This document shows positions 25,034 through 32,156 of a stretch of DNA of 32,226 bases, piece after piece. The notes under the pieces were generated by a model. That model saw only the letters and a program-made list of their open reading frames with translations, made no database searches and was not told the DNA's origin. Numbering within the stretch: position 1 is the stretch's first letter; every line of letters begins with the position of its first letter. Location of the stretch: NCBI GenBank assembly GCA_029062895.1, contig JAIDPF010000065.1, positions 10,555 to 42,780 of the forward strand. Direction: 5' to 3'. The DNA is from Lachnospiraceae bacterium (GTDB lineage: Bacteria > Bacillota > Clostridia > Lachnospirales > Lachnospiraceae). Both the position numbers and the translations under genes were made by a program.

Positions 25034-26055
25034 CAGAAAATTTTCTCCCTATTTCTCTTTATCATGATCCATATCACAACCGGCGCTCCAAAAATAGCTG
25101 TCATTGTACTGATGCTGATTTCCGTAGGAGCAAGAAGATTTCTTGCCAACAGATCACAAAACAGGCAGAATACACCCCCGCCCAGAAAACATGCGGGGAT
25201 CATCAAAATCGGCATTGTTGTCCCCAGCATGCTTTTTACTATGTGCGGCGCCGCCAGTCCCACAAAAGAAATCGGACCCGCATACGCTACGATACATGCC
25301 GATAAGATACTGGATAATATCACAAGCTCCGTACGAAACAGCCTGATATTAATTCCCATATTTTGGGCATAAGCATCTCCCAACTGATATGCGCTGAGCG
25401 GTTTTGCCATCAGAAAAACTACTGTAAAGGCAGCTGCAATTACACAGGTCATGACAGCCACATGATCCCAGGTCATACCGGAAAAACTTCCTCTTGACCA
25501 GTTGTGGAGATTCACAATATCCGCGTCATCTGCAAAGGTAACCACAAGTTCTGTAATCGCCGAACAGATATATCCGATCATGACACCGCTCACAACTAAC
25601 ATCGCCATGTTATTGACCTTACGAGACATCAGAAGGACAAACCCCATGGATATCATTGCTCCCAGAAAAGCGGCAAAAATCAGCGCCATCGAAGTAACCT
25701 TTATGGAACGTCCCATCAAAAAAACCATAACCAATGCAACAATCATTTTAGCGCCGGAGGAAATCCCCAGCACAAAAGGTCCTGCAATGGGATTATGAAA
25801 AAAAGACTGTAGAAGATAGCCCGCCAATGCCAATGCGCCTCCAAGGATCAACGCGGCAAGCGTTCTCGGCAGGCGAATATCCCATAAAATCCTTTCCATT
25901 GTCTGATCGATTTTCTCTCCCAGCAGATTTCGTAAAATATCCCCTAAGGATATCTTTACACTGCCAATACATATATTAGCGGCAAAAAGCCCAATGACAG
26001 CCATTATAAGAAGTAAAAATGCCGTTATATATCTTATCTTTCTATCTTGTTGCAT
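25033..26055 (-). CDS. btuC: FecCD/BtuC-type ABC transporter permease
   Basis: A 340-residue polytopic membrane protein with about ten hydrophobic helices. The motif LALAGYLLQSFFHNPIAGP and the GISSGAKM that follows are the FecCD/BtuC signature, and the C-terminal FVGLAAPHIVKSM motif contacts the ATPase. It starts with GGGAGG 5 bases upstream, overlapping the end of the binding-protein gene's stop region. It should import the substrate delivered by the preceding lipoprotein, with the downstream ATPase. Confidence 0.93.
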   Translation of the reverse strand: MQQDRKIRYITAFLLLIMAVIGLFAANICIGSVKISLGDILRNLLGEKIDQTMERILWDIRLPRTLAALILGGALALAGYLLQSFFHNPIAGPFVLGISSGAKMIVALVMVFLMGRSIKVTSMALIFAAFLGAMISMGFVLLMSRKVNNMAMLVVSGVMIGYICSAITELVVTFADDADIVNLHNWSRGSFSGMTWDHVAVMTCVIAAAFTVVFLMAKPLSAYQLGDAYAQNMGINIRLFRTELVILSSILSACIVAYAGPISFVGLAAPHIVKSMLGTTMPILMIPACFLGGGVFCLFCDLLARNLLAPTEISISTMTAIFGAPVVIWIMIKRNREKIF

Positions 26056-26065
26056 CCCAGCCTCC

Positions 26066-27202
26066 CTACTCCAAATGGAACAGGAATCTCATTTCCTCTT
26101 CCCCTGTACCGCAGACCATATGATGTATGTCTTCAATCATATATCCGATTGACATAGACTGCTGATACATATCATTGGTGGTACACCAGACATTTCCTTC
26201 CTGAACAGCCTTAAAATCCGCTAAAAGAGAACATTTATCAAGCAGTTCCTCTATGGATGCAACACCGCCGTCTATGGAACTGTTATATATAATAAAATCA
26301 GCATCTTTTGCACTGCTGTAAAATTCTTCCACCTGCATATTTAAAGTAGATCTGGCGGATTCCGGGTCCCCTAACTGATCAAATATATACCTTCCTCCCG
26401 CCAGTTCAATCATTTTGGGAATATAATCGGAACTCTGACGAACCTGTACAAGACCGTTTGAAGTAATATAGAAAAAGGCAACCGTCAAATCCGTCTTTTC
26501 GTCTGCCGTTACATCTTCCAAAATTTCCAACTGTTCCACAAACACACGCTCCGCTTCCTCTTCCTTTCCAAGCAAAGCTCCAAAGAACTTGATCCACTCC
26601 ACTCTTCCAAGCGGATGGGGCTCGTAACTGGAATATTCGATCATAACAGGTATTCCAAAATCATTTAACATTTCAATCACTTCCGGCGAATGGGAAATCA
26701 TCATATTTTCTATAACAAGGGAACAATTTCCCGACATGATCAATTCATAATCCGGCTGATTATATTTACCGGCATAAAGCATACTCCCATTTTCCATAGC
26801 CTCTTGCGCCGCCTCAATATGCCAACCGTCTTCTTTCTGTCCGGAAAACGTAATGGTATCTATGGCATCCAATTGATCAAACATATCCATCACTGCAGAT
26901 GCTACCAGGTAAAGATTCCTGATCGGCCGCTGTAATATAATCACATCCTCCGCCAATCCCCCGGGAATTTCTTTGTTCTCCGGAACCACCAGAATTTCAG
27001 TACCATCTTTAACTGTCAGCAGGGTATAGCCGCCTTCAAAATAATCTACCGTAAAATTCTCTGCATACTGTAAATCCATACTGCCGGTCTTTTCCAATTC
27101 TACTGCCTGGGCTTTGGAAGAAGGACTGCTGCAGCCTCCAAGCCACAGCAATCCCACACCAACTAAGCAGCATATTGTTATTATCCCTATTCTTTTCCAC
27201 AT
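26066..27202 (-). CDS. btuF: ABC transporter substrate-binding lipoprotein (BtuF-like)
   Basis: A 378-residue exported protein with a lipoprotein signal: MWKR, a hydrophobic stretch and the lipobox LGGC, with the lipidated Cys at residue 24. The mature part is of the periplasmic-binding-protein type used for iron-siderophore and B12 (PF01497-like), with segments such as DADFIIYNSS and a final lobe near NVWCTTNDMYQQS. It is unusually Met/Glu-rich and divergent from enteric BtuF. The ribosome binding site is weak. Its partner permease and ATPase follow in the operon. The ligand cannot be read from the sequence. Confidence 0.87.
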   Translation of the reverse strand: MWKRIGIITICCLVGVGLLWLGGCSSPSSKAQAVELEKTGSMDLQYAENFTVDYFEGGYTLLTVKDGTEILVVPENKEIPGGLAEDVIILQRPIRNLYLVASAVMDMFDQLDAIDTITFSGQKEDGWHIEAAQEAMENGSMLYAGKYNQPDYELIMSGNCSLVIENMMISHSPEVIEMLNDFGIPVMIEYSSYEPHPLGRVEWIKFFGALLGKEEEAERVFVEQLEILEDVTADEKTDLTVAFFYITSNGLVQVRQSSDYIPKMIELAGGRYIFDQLGDPESARSTLNMQVEEFYSSAKDADFIIYNSSIDGGVASIEELLDKCSLLADFKAVQEGNVWCTTNDMYQQSMSIGYMIEDIHHMVCGTGEEEMRFLFHLE

Positions 27203-27248
27203 TGACCTACTGCACCGCCTTTGTACATTTGCAAACCTTAACCGCCGT

Positions 27249-28064
27249 TTACTCTAAAGATTTTACAGTATCAGAATGAAATGTTAGCGTATATTCAATT
27301 TCATGTGGCGAACTCATTGCTACCGTATCACCAATCACGTCAATGGGAACATCAAATGCCCCTATGGGAATCTGAAATACGGAATTACCTTCCGTATTGA
27401 CCGGTAAATATTTTTCACCATCTACGATCATATAATCATAATTGGAGCTGCTCCACTCCAGTGTCGCCATCACATTTCCTTCCGCCACATCAATTACCAC
27501 AGGAGACAAGATCACTGCTTTTCCACTTCCGCCTTCAAAGGTAATCTCCATGCTGTATACACCATCTTCCAGACGCTCTCCTATTTCTGTCTGTTCCCCA
27601 TCGGTAACGGGTATCGGATTACAAACGCTTACCTTGTGGTCATACCAAACTTCCTTTGTTCCTACCAAAGCCAGATCAAACTCCGCATCCAGAAAAGGAA
27701 CCGGCACATCAAATCCATTGACCTCTTCTGTCATTCCATCACTGTATGTAACCGTATCCACCGTAGGCGAAAGCAGTTCTGCGCCTTCTTTCTGTGCATC
27801 TTCAGCAAGTCCCGGATAAAGATTTAAAACATTTTGGGAAGGTAAAGAAATATGAATGACCATTTCTCCGTTTTCAACAGTCAGTGTACCTTTTCCATCA
27901 CAGGCCTCGTTTACATGAAACATGCTGTTGTCCGTATGAAACTCTGCCATATATACTCCGTCAGGCAGCGCTGCCGCCTCCGGTTCCTGTACGCTGTCTG
28001 TATCTTTGCAGCCGCTAAACAATATGCATAACAGCAGCATTAAAACCATTACAATTTTTTTCAT
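27249..28064 (-). CDS. Lipoprotein with two beta-rich repeats, function unknown
   Basis: A 271-residue lipoprotein: signal MKKIVMVLM..., lipobox LFSGC, lipidated Cys19. The mature region has two related repeats, about residues 35-150 and 167-265. Both open with DGVY, contain a strand ending in a VENGEMVIHI/VAEGNVMATL segment and close with a hydrophobic FD/FL, IGDT/VGTK, then EI.YTL/WYDHKVS strand. The second repeat contains a Tyr-rich SSSNYDYMIVDGEKY stretch. The layout is loosely like NEAT haem-binding domains, but I cannot confirm this. The start is set at 28064 by GGGAGAA and the signal peptide; the frame extends to 28088. It lies between cbiK and the ABC transporter, so it may bind a tetrapyrrole or metal at the surface. 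Confidence 0.8.
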   Translation of the reverse strand: MKKIVMVLMLLLCILFSGCKDTDSVQEPEAAALPDGVYMAEFHTDNSMFHVNEACDGKGTLTVENGEMVIHISLPSQNVLNLYPGLAEDAQKEGAELLSPTVDTVTYSDGMTEEVNGFDVPVPFLDAEFDLALVGTKEVWYDHKVSVCNPIPVTDGEQTEIGERLEDGVYSMEITFEGGSGKAVILSPVVIDVAEGNVMATLEWSSSNYDYMIVDGEKYLPVNTEGNSVFQIPIGAFDVPIDVIGDTVAMSSPHEIEYTLTFHSDTVKSLE

Positions 28065-28080
28065 ATTTAATTTCTCCCTG

Positions 28081-29259
28081 TTATTCATTTATAACTTCAG
28101 CTGTGTGTTCTACATAAATCTGCTGAATGACATCAATGGAGCCGAGACCTGTGATCTGCACATCTACGCTTTCAAAATTCCCGGAATCTTTAAACATGCT
28201 GATCCATGAATCCTCATCATCTCCAGCCATATCATTATTGGCATGGTCTCCTGCCACAACCATAAATGGACGAAGAATCACTCTCGTATAGCCCGCCTGT
28301 GCTACGGCATCTATCACTGCTTCACAGGAGGTTTCCTCTGGTTCTCCCTCTACCGTACCAATAAATACATTATTGTATCCAAGTTCTGCCATTTGTGTCT
28401 GCATCTGACTATATGACACTTTTGCCGTATGAGATGTACCATGTCCTAAAAATACAAATGCAACTCCGTCTGCATCTGCCATATCCAGACTGTCATATCC
28501 CGCATCCCTGACTGCAGCCTCTGTAAGCGCTATTGCAACGGCCTCTTTATCATCATTAATCACAGTAGCATCTGCACCAACCGCGCCAAGCAGCGGTTCC
28601 GCTACTCTGACAGTTTCAAACTGATTCCGATAAGCTTCAACAGCTTCCATCAATTCATCATACTCTGCACCATGCATCAAATGAGTTGGTTGTATTACCA
28701 AATTCTTTACTCCATTTGACACTGCCCGCTCCAGCGCCTGCTCCATATTATCAATATGCTCCCCGTCACGTGCCTGTATGTGATTGATGATGATCTGCGC
28801 CGTAAACGCTCTTCTCACTGTCCATCCCGGGTTTGCCGCCTGTATCGCATCCTCAATTCCTTTAATATCACTGACTCTGCTGTCATTAAAGGAAGTTCCA
28901 AAACTAACTACCAGAATTTCATTTTCACCAATACCGTCCTGATTACGTGGATCATCTTGGGAAGCATCACCGGTATCCCTGCCGAAATAATCCGGATCTG
29001 CATTTTCACCTTCCACCAACTCTTTCTGGACATCCGTCAAAGCATCCCATGCCGCTTTTGCCTGTGTACATTGTTCGTCCGTATTTTCTGTTCTCCTCTG
29101 GACATAGATTGCATCGATCAGCGCCGCAACTTCGTCAGCAGCTTCCTGATCTGTCATTGTATTTCCGCCAGAAGTCTCCGTTCCCGTTGAACAACCTGCC
29201 AGTGCCAATGAACAAGCCATAACACCGGTTAATAATGCAATACTCCATTTCTTTTTCAT
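28081..29259 (-). CDS. cbiK: Surface-anchored anaerobic cobaltochelatase CbiK (lipoprotein)
   Basis: A 392-residue protein with a lipoprotein signal (lipobox LAGC, Cys23), a helical spacer (about 37-85, including the AWDALTDVQKELVEG motif typical of clostridial surface proteins) and a CbiK domain (about 113-390). CbiK motifs are LVVSFGTSFNDSR, IQPTHLMHGAEYD (His193), FLGHGTSHTAKVSY (His273, His277) and the PFMVVAGDHANNDMAGDD segment. In the known cytoplasmic enzyme, two histidines bind cobalt and insert it into sirohydrochlorin. Here the domain would sit outside the cell, like the periplasmic CbiK of Desulfovibrio. It is the first gene of the operon, 102 bases after the leader terminator, with GAGG before the ATG. 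Confidence 0.9.
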   Translation of the reverse strand: MKKKWSIALLTGVMACSLALAGCSTGTETSGGNTMTDQEAADEVAALIDAIYVQRRTENTDEQCTQAKAAWDALTDVQKELVEGENADPDYFGRDTGDASQDDPRNQDGIGENEILVVSFGTSFNDSRVSDIKGIEDAIQAANPGWTVRRAFTAQIIINHIQARDGEHIDNMEQALERAVSNGVKNLVIQPTHLMHGAEYDELMEAVEAYRNQFETVRVAEPLLGAVGADATVINDDKEAVAIALTEAAVRDAGYDSLDMADADGVAFVFLGHGTSHTAKVSYSQMQTQMAELGYNNVFIGTVEGEPEETSCEAVIDAVAQAGYTRVILRPFMVVAGDHANNDMAGDDEDSWISMFKDSGNFESVDVQITGLGSIDVIQQIYVEHTAEVINE

Positions 29260-29360
29260 ACTTTCCTCGTTTCCGCAGTTTTCTGCATTGTATTTATTAA
29301 ATATGTTCCTACAGAAACGTTTGCCATCCAGCTTACAAGATGCTTGTATTTAGTGCATAC

Positions 29361-29400
29361 ATAAGAAAAACCCTTTCCTAAATTACAGGTAAAGGGTTTG
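29361..29400 (-). terminator. Riboswitch-controlled intrinsic terminator before cbiK
   Basis: On the minus strand, AAACCCTTTACCT and AGGAAAGGGTTT pair (29368-29399) with one bulge, followed by TTTTTCTTAT. It lies between the cobalamin riboswitch and cbiK, the position of an expression platform. When the riboswitch binds ligand, this hairpin is expected to stop transcription; an alternative fold should prevent it otherwise, but I could not identify the antiterminator pairing. Confidence 0.85.
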
Positions 29401-29504
29401 TACACAAAATAAATCTTAAGGAAATCCGTCATTACAGACATCCTTCCCAAAAATTCAACCGTACAACCAGTTACTCGTGGCTTGAAACAAATGTTTCCGT
29501 ACAA

Positions 29505-29676
29505 CAGCAAGGCAGGTCTCCCGGCTTAAAGATCATCGCATTGACCGTCTTCCCAGTTTCCCAGTGACATATTGATCTCTGCTCCCTAATTACGGTGACG
29601 AGTTCGTACAGGATTTTCACCTGTTTCCCTTTTCATCGAAGCTAACCATATTTCTGATTACTCCGACACCTTACTG
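29505..29676 (-). ncRNA. Cobalamin riboswitch
   Basis: On the minus strand, the region contains the conserved core AAAAGGGAA, GGTGAAAATCC and CACCGTAA, then the B12 box AAGCCGGGAGACCTGCC (29511-29527). The closing P1 stem pairs CAGTAAGG (29669-29676) with CCTTGCTG (29505-29512) using one G-U pair. The order and near-consensus sequence make this a clear adenosylcobalamin-type riboswitch. It should turn off the whole downstream operon when B12 is abundant, through the terminator at 29361-29400. Confidence 0.95.
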
Positions 29677-29695
29677 TACATATTCAATTGTTTGT

Positions 29696-29724
29696 ATTCT
29701 AGCATACTTCTATGATCTGTTCAA
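29696..29724 (-). promoter_or_regulatory. Sigma-A promoter of the cobalamin operon
   Basis: On the minus strand, TTGAAC (-35, 29719-29724), a 17-bp spacer and TAGAAT (-10, 29696-29701). The predicted start of transcription, near 29689, is about 13 bases before the riboswitch P1 stem. The -35 box contains the TGA stop codon of the EamA gene. Confidence 0.7.
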
Positions 29725-30605
29725 TCCGTTTTTTGATTTTTGGGTGTAATCTCATTCCATAGGGTAAATCCTAAAATCAGAACGCCGCCGATGACCTGCA
29801 TAACAGCCATGTCTTCCCCCAAAATCAAAACAGATACCAAAACAGCCACAAGGGGATCAATATAGCTCAATATAGCAGCTTTTTGTCCCGGAAGCTCTTT
29901 CAGCGAAGAAAAGTAGAGGCAGTAGGTCACACCGGTGTGGACAAGTCCCACGATCAGCAGGCAGACCCAGCCTGTACCGTTAAGATCAGCAAGTGTGACT
30001 CCGCTTGTGAATCCCACATAGGGAACCAGAACAAGAATTGCAGCAATAAATTGCAACAATGTTCTATGTATGCCTTCCACCTTTTTGATAAACTTATTAA
30101 GCAGAATAACCGTCGCATAAAGACAGGCAGCGCCAAGACCAAAAAGGATGCCCACAAAGTGGTTATTCCCGACCGACAGATCCCCAAGACCTGTAATTAA
30201 TATAATGCCAAGTGTGGACATAAAAAAACAGATCCATTGTTTTGCTGACATCTTTTCCTTAAATAAAATGGGACAGGCTACCGTCACAATGACCGGAGCA
30301 AAATAATAGCTGAGGGTGGCAACAGACACAGTAGTGTATCGATATGCTTCAAAAAGAAATATCCAGTTAAATCCCATGGCCACACCTGACAACAAAAGAA
30401 GGGGAATTTCTTTTTTGATTTCCCGAAACGGAATCTTTTCTTTTGTAAAAAATAGAAAAACCGCGATCAGCAATGCTGCGAGAATTGCCCGGTATAACGC
30501 AAGTTCACCGGAAGATACGGAAATATTTCTTACAAACAGACCAAGAGTACCAAATACTGTCATTGAAATAACAAGCATCAGTCTTGGATTCATAAAACGC
30601 TTCAT
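29721..30605 (-). CDS. EamA-family (DMT superfamily) transporter
   Basis: A 294-residue polytopic membrane protein with about ten hydrophobic helices in two repeats of an EamA domain. Features typical of the family are the first helix MTVFGTLGLFVRN, an early GELALYRA segment, YYFAPVIVTV in the first repeat and the C-terminal SYIDPLVAVLVSVLILGE. These proteins move metabolites, often export, but the substrate cannot be deduced. ATGs at 30608 and 30605 are adjacent; the second sits 8 bases after GGAG. There is no clear terminator after it, so it may read into the cobalamin operon leader. Its promoter lies within a long inverted repeat (30625-30679). Confidence 0.88.
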   Translation of the reverse strand: MKRFMNPRLMLVISMTVFGTLGLFVRNISVSSGELALYRAILAALLIAVFLFFTKEKIPFREIKKEIPLLLLSGVAMGFNWIFLFEAYRYTTVSVATLSYYFAPVIVTVACPILFKEKMSAKQWICFFMSTLGIILITGLGDLSVGNNHFVGILFGLGAACLYATVILLNKFIKKVEGIHRTLLQFIAAILVLVPYVGFTSGVTLADLNGTGWVCLLIVGLVHTGVTYCLYFSSLKELPGQKAAILSYIDPLVAVLVSVLILGEDMAVMQVIGGVLILGFTLWNEITPKNQKTD

Positions 30606-30624
30606 CATAGTTACTCCATAAAAT

Positions 30625-30679
30625 ATAGTTGACTTTATCTACATTATTATAATCCACATATGTAGACAACGCCAACTAT
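30625..30679 (-). promoter_or_regulatory. Promoter with 20-bp inverted-repeat operator upstream of the EamA gene
   Basis: On the minus strand, TTGGCG (-35, 30670-30675), an 18-bp spacer and TATAAT (-10, 30646-30651). The promoter lies inside two inverted arms of 20 bp (30625-30644 and 30660-30679) that match at 16 of 20 positions, separated by 15 bp containing most of the -10 box. Both arms fit ATAGTTG...TCTACAT. A dimeric repressor could bind each arm, or one could bridge both. A copper- or BlaI-like TACATATGTG core spans one arm and the spacer. The cognate regulator is unknown. Confidence 0.65.
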
Positions 30680-30718
30680 TTTTTGTAAAACACATTGTTA
30701 AAATGTTATATTTTGCGT

Positions 30719-31588
30719 TTATGCTGTGGTGTCAAAAATTGTTCCTGCACCGATTCCCATCTGCTGCTCCAGCCATTCATCAACCACTTCACTAGCCTCA
30801 TCCTTCTCCCGTGCCAGTTCTTTTTTCGCCGCTCTTTCGGCGGAAGCCTTTTTCGCCATTACTTTCTCATCAGCTTCCTTCTCCGCCATTTTCTTGGCTG
30901 CCTGTTTTTTCTCAGACCGTTTCTTTGCTGATTTTTCTGCCGCTTTTACCGCTGCTGCCTTTCTTTCCTTCGCTGCCGATTTCGCCGGATCCATATGGTC
31001 ATAGAGAAAGCTCATGCTGCGCACCTGTGCATGGGAGTTAGACGAAGAAACCGGATGATCCGAGGTACAACTGCCACGGTAGGGGATTCCATCCGCACCG
31101 GCAAATTTTTGGTTTGCCTCACACAGTGAAAAGATACTTCCCGTAGTATGGGATGTAACATTTCTACCGTCGCTGTACTGCAATGTATAGCCTTTCTTTC
31201 CTTGAAGTTCGCTGTCCATCAAACCATATACCTTCGCCCGGTACTCCGGATCAGATGCCATTTTCTGTAACTGGGATTGGTCTATGTAAAGATAAAATTT
31301 TCCGGGAACAACTTTGGACGGTTCAGAATCTGTCAGGGTATACTCCGGGAACCATTCTTTAATTTCATTTTTCAAATCTTCCACGCACATGGTTCCGTCG
31401 CCTTCTTGCTGTAAAATCATGGAACGATAATAAGAAACCGCCTGTTTTTTGTAATTCTGAAACCCCTGATTCACATCTTCCAGATATTTATATACTTTCC
31501 TCGGATTCCACGTCGGTTTCGCAGATGAAGTCTGCTTTCTGCCTTGTACCGCGTGGGAGCTCGATGCTGCTGATACTGTGATAGACAT
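30719..31588 (-). CDS. Unrecognised protein with Lys/Ala-rich helical C-terminus
   Basis: A 289-residue protein that I do not recognise. It starts MSITVSAASSSH, a Ser-rich leader with no hydrophobic signal peptide. Residues about 25-200 look globular, with segments such as PGKFYLYIDQSQLQKMASD and a YTLQYSDGRNVTS strand region. Residues about 200-265 are very rich in Lys, Ala and Glu (repeated AKK/AEK words), forming a long charged helix or coiled coil. The ATG at 31588 follows AAGGAG. The sigma-28-like promoter upstream (31634-31661) suggests a motility-regulon gene. Only a weak hairpin (around 30687-30711) follows as possible terminator. Confidence 0.75.
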   Translation of the reverse strand: MSITVSAASSSHAVQGRKQTSSAKPTWNPRKVYKYLEDVNQGFQNYKKQAVSYYRSMILQQEGDGTMCVEDLKNEIKEWFPEYTLTDSEPSKVVPGKFYLYIDQSQLQKMASDPEYRAKVYGLMDSELQGKKGYTLQYSDGRNVTSHTTGSIFSLCEANQKFAGADGIPYRGSCTSDHPVSSSNSHAQVRSMSFLYDHMDPAKSAAKERKAAAVKAAEKSAKKRSEKKQAAKKMAEKEADEKVMAKKASAERAAKKELAREKDEASEVVDEWLEQQMGIGAGTIFDTTA

Positions 31589-31633
31589 AGTTTGCTCCTT
31601 TCAAAATGTGGGTTTTTGTTTGCTTTGGCAGTT

Positions 31634-31661
31634 ATATCGACAGAAAACAGAGAAGCATTTA
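31634..31661 (-). promoter_or_regulatory. Sigma-28 (flagellar)-like promoter
   Basis: On the minus strand, TAAA (-35, 31658-31661), a 16-bp spacer and GTCGATAT (-10, 31634-31641). This differs by one base from the sigma-D/sigma-28 consensus GCCGATAT. It lies about 46 bases before the start codon of the 289-residue protein. No good sigma-A promoter is seen there. Confidence 0.55.
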
Positions 31662-31732
31662 TATCTGTTAATGGGATGATTATGCTCTGTGTATCTCGAT
31701 CAAGCAGACCTCATCCTTGCTTTCTTACATGA

Positions 31733-32056
31733 TCAGTAGGAAACAATAAGCTGCATTTTAAATTTTTCCTCACCGTATACAGCATGTGGAATATCCTTCG
31801 GCATGATCAGCGTCTCACCTTCCTTCAGGAAAAAGACTTCCCCGCCAACGGTAAAACGCCCGTTTCCTTCCAGAACGGTTACCATCGCATCTCCGCCTGC
31901 GGCGTGGGTGGATATTTCTTCACCTTTGTCAAATGAAAAAATTGTCATGCTGACTTTATCATTCTGCACAAGCGTTTTACTGACCACCTGACCAGGCTGA
32001 TATTCAATCTGGTCTTTCAACTGCAATTTTGTTTGTTTTTCAATGTTTTTGTACAT
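31733..32056 (-). CDS. Small cupin-domain protein
   Basis: A 107-residue single-domain cupin. The beta-barrel motifs are visible: ISTHAAGGDAMVTVLEG (motif 1, with one His and a Glu) and GETLIMPKDIPHAVYG (motif 2, with a His). Cupins of this size often bind a metal and may act as sensors or small enzymes, but no reaction can be assigned. GAAAGGAAATGAGTC lies just before its ATG. The upstream 100 bases are A+T-rich, and no confident promoter is seen. It is transcribed towards the Lys/Ala-rich gene, 144 bp apart, which has its own promoter. Confidence 0.85.
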   Translation of the reverse strand: MYKNIEKQTKLQLKDQIEYQPGQVVSKTLVQNDKVSMTIFSFDKGEEISTHAAGGDAMVTVLEGNGRFTVGGEVFFLKEGETLIMPKDIPHAVYGEEKFKMQLIVSY

Positions 32057-32156
32057 GACTCATTTCCTTTCTTAATCATTAAAAAAAATTAATATATCTT
32101 GCAATTTTTCAGGCAATCCGAACGGCTGCCCGATAAACTGGAATTTGTAGAGTTAA

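Noticed and set aside
29256-29510. Open frame of 84 codons upstream of cbiK on the minus strand
   Set aside because: It covers the riboswitch 3' end and the terminator hairpin, has no ribosome binding site and no recognisable protein features; the region is better explained as the regulatory leader.
29721-30605. EamA protein as a cobalt or corrinoid transporter in the B12 operon
   Set aside because: It lies upstream of the riboswitch with its own promoter and operator, and EamA proteins are not known for cobalt or corrinoid transport; no sequence evidence for that role.
30680-30718. Possible terminator after the Lys/Ala-rich gene (ACATT/AATGT)
   Set aside because: Short A+T-only stem followed by only GTTTT; not distinguishable from the A+T-rich background.
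128-31991. Many plus-strand open frames of 60-190 codons across the window
   Set aside because: All lie opposite well-supported minus-strand genes, lack ribosome binding sites or domains, and have the composition expected of antisense shadows.
32057-32156. Promoter or terminator signals upstream of the cupin gene
   Set aside because: A GGGCA/TGCCT hairpin is followed by A-rich rather than U-rich sequence on the minus strand, and -35/-10 pairs found there have poor matches or spacing.
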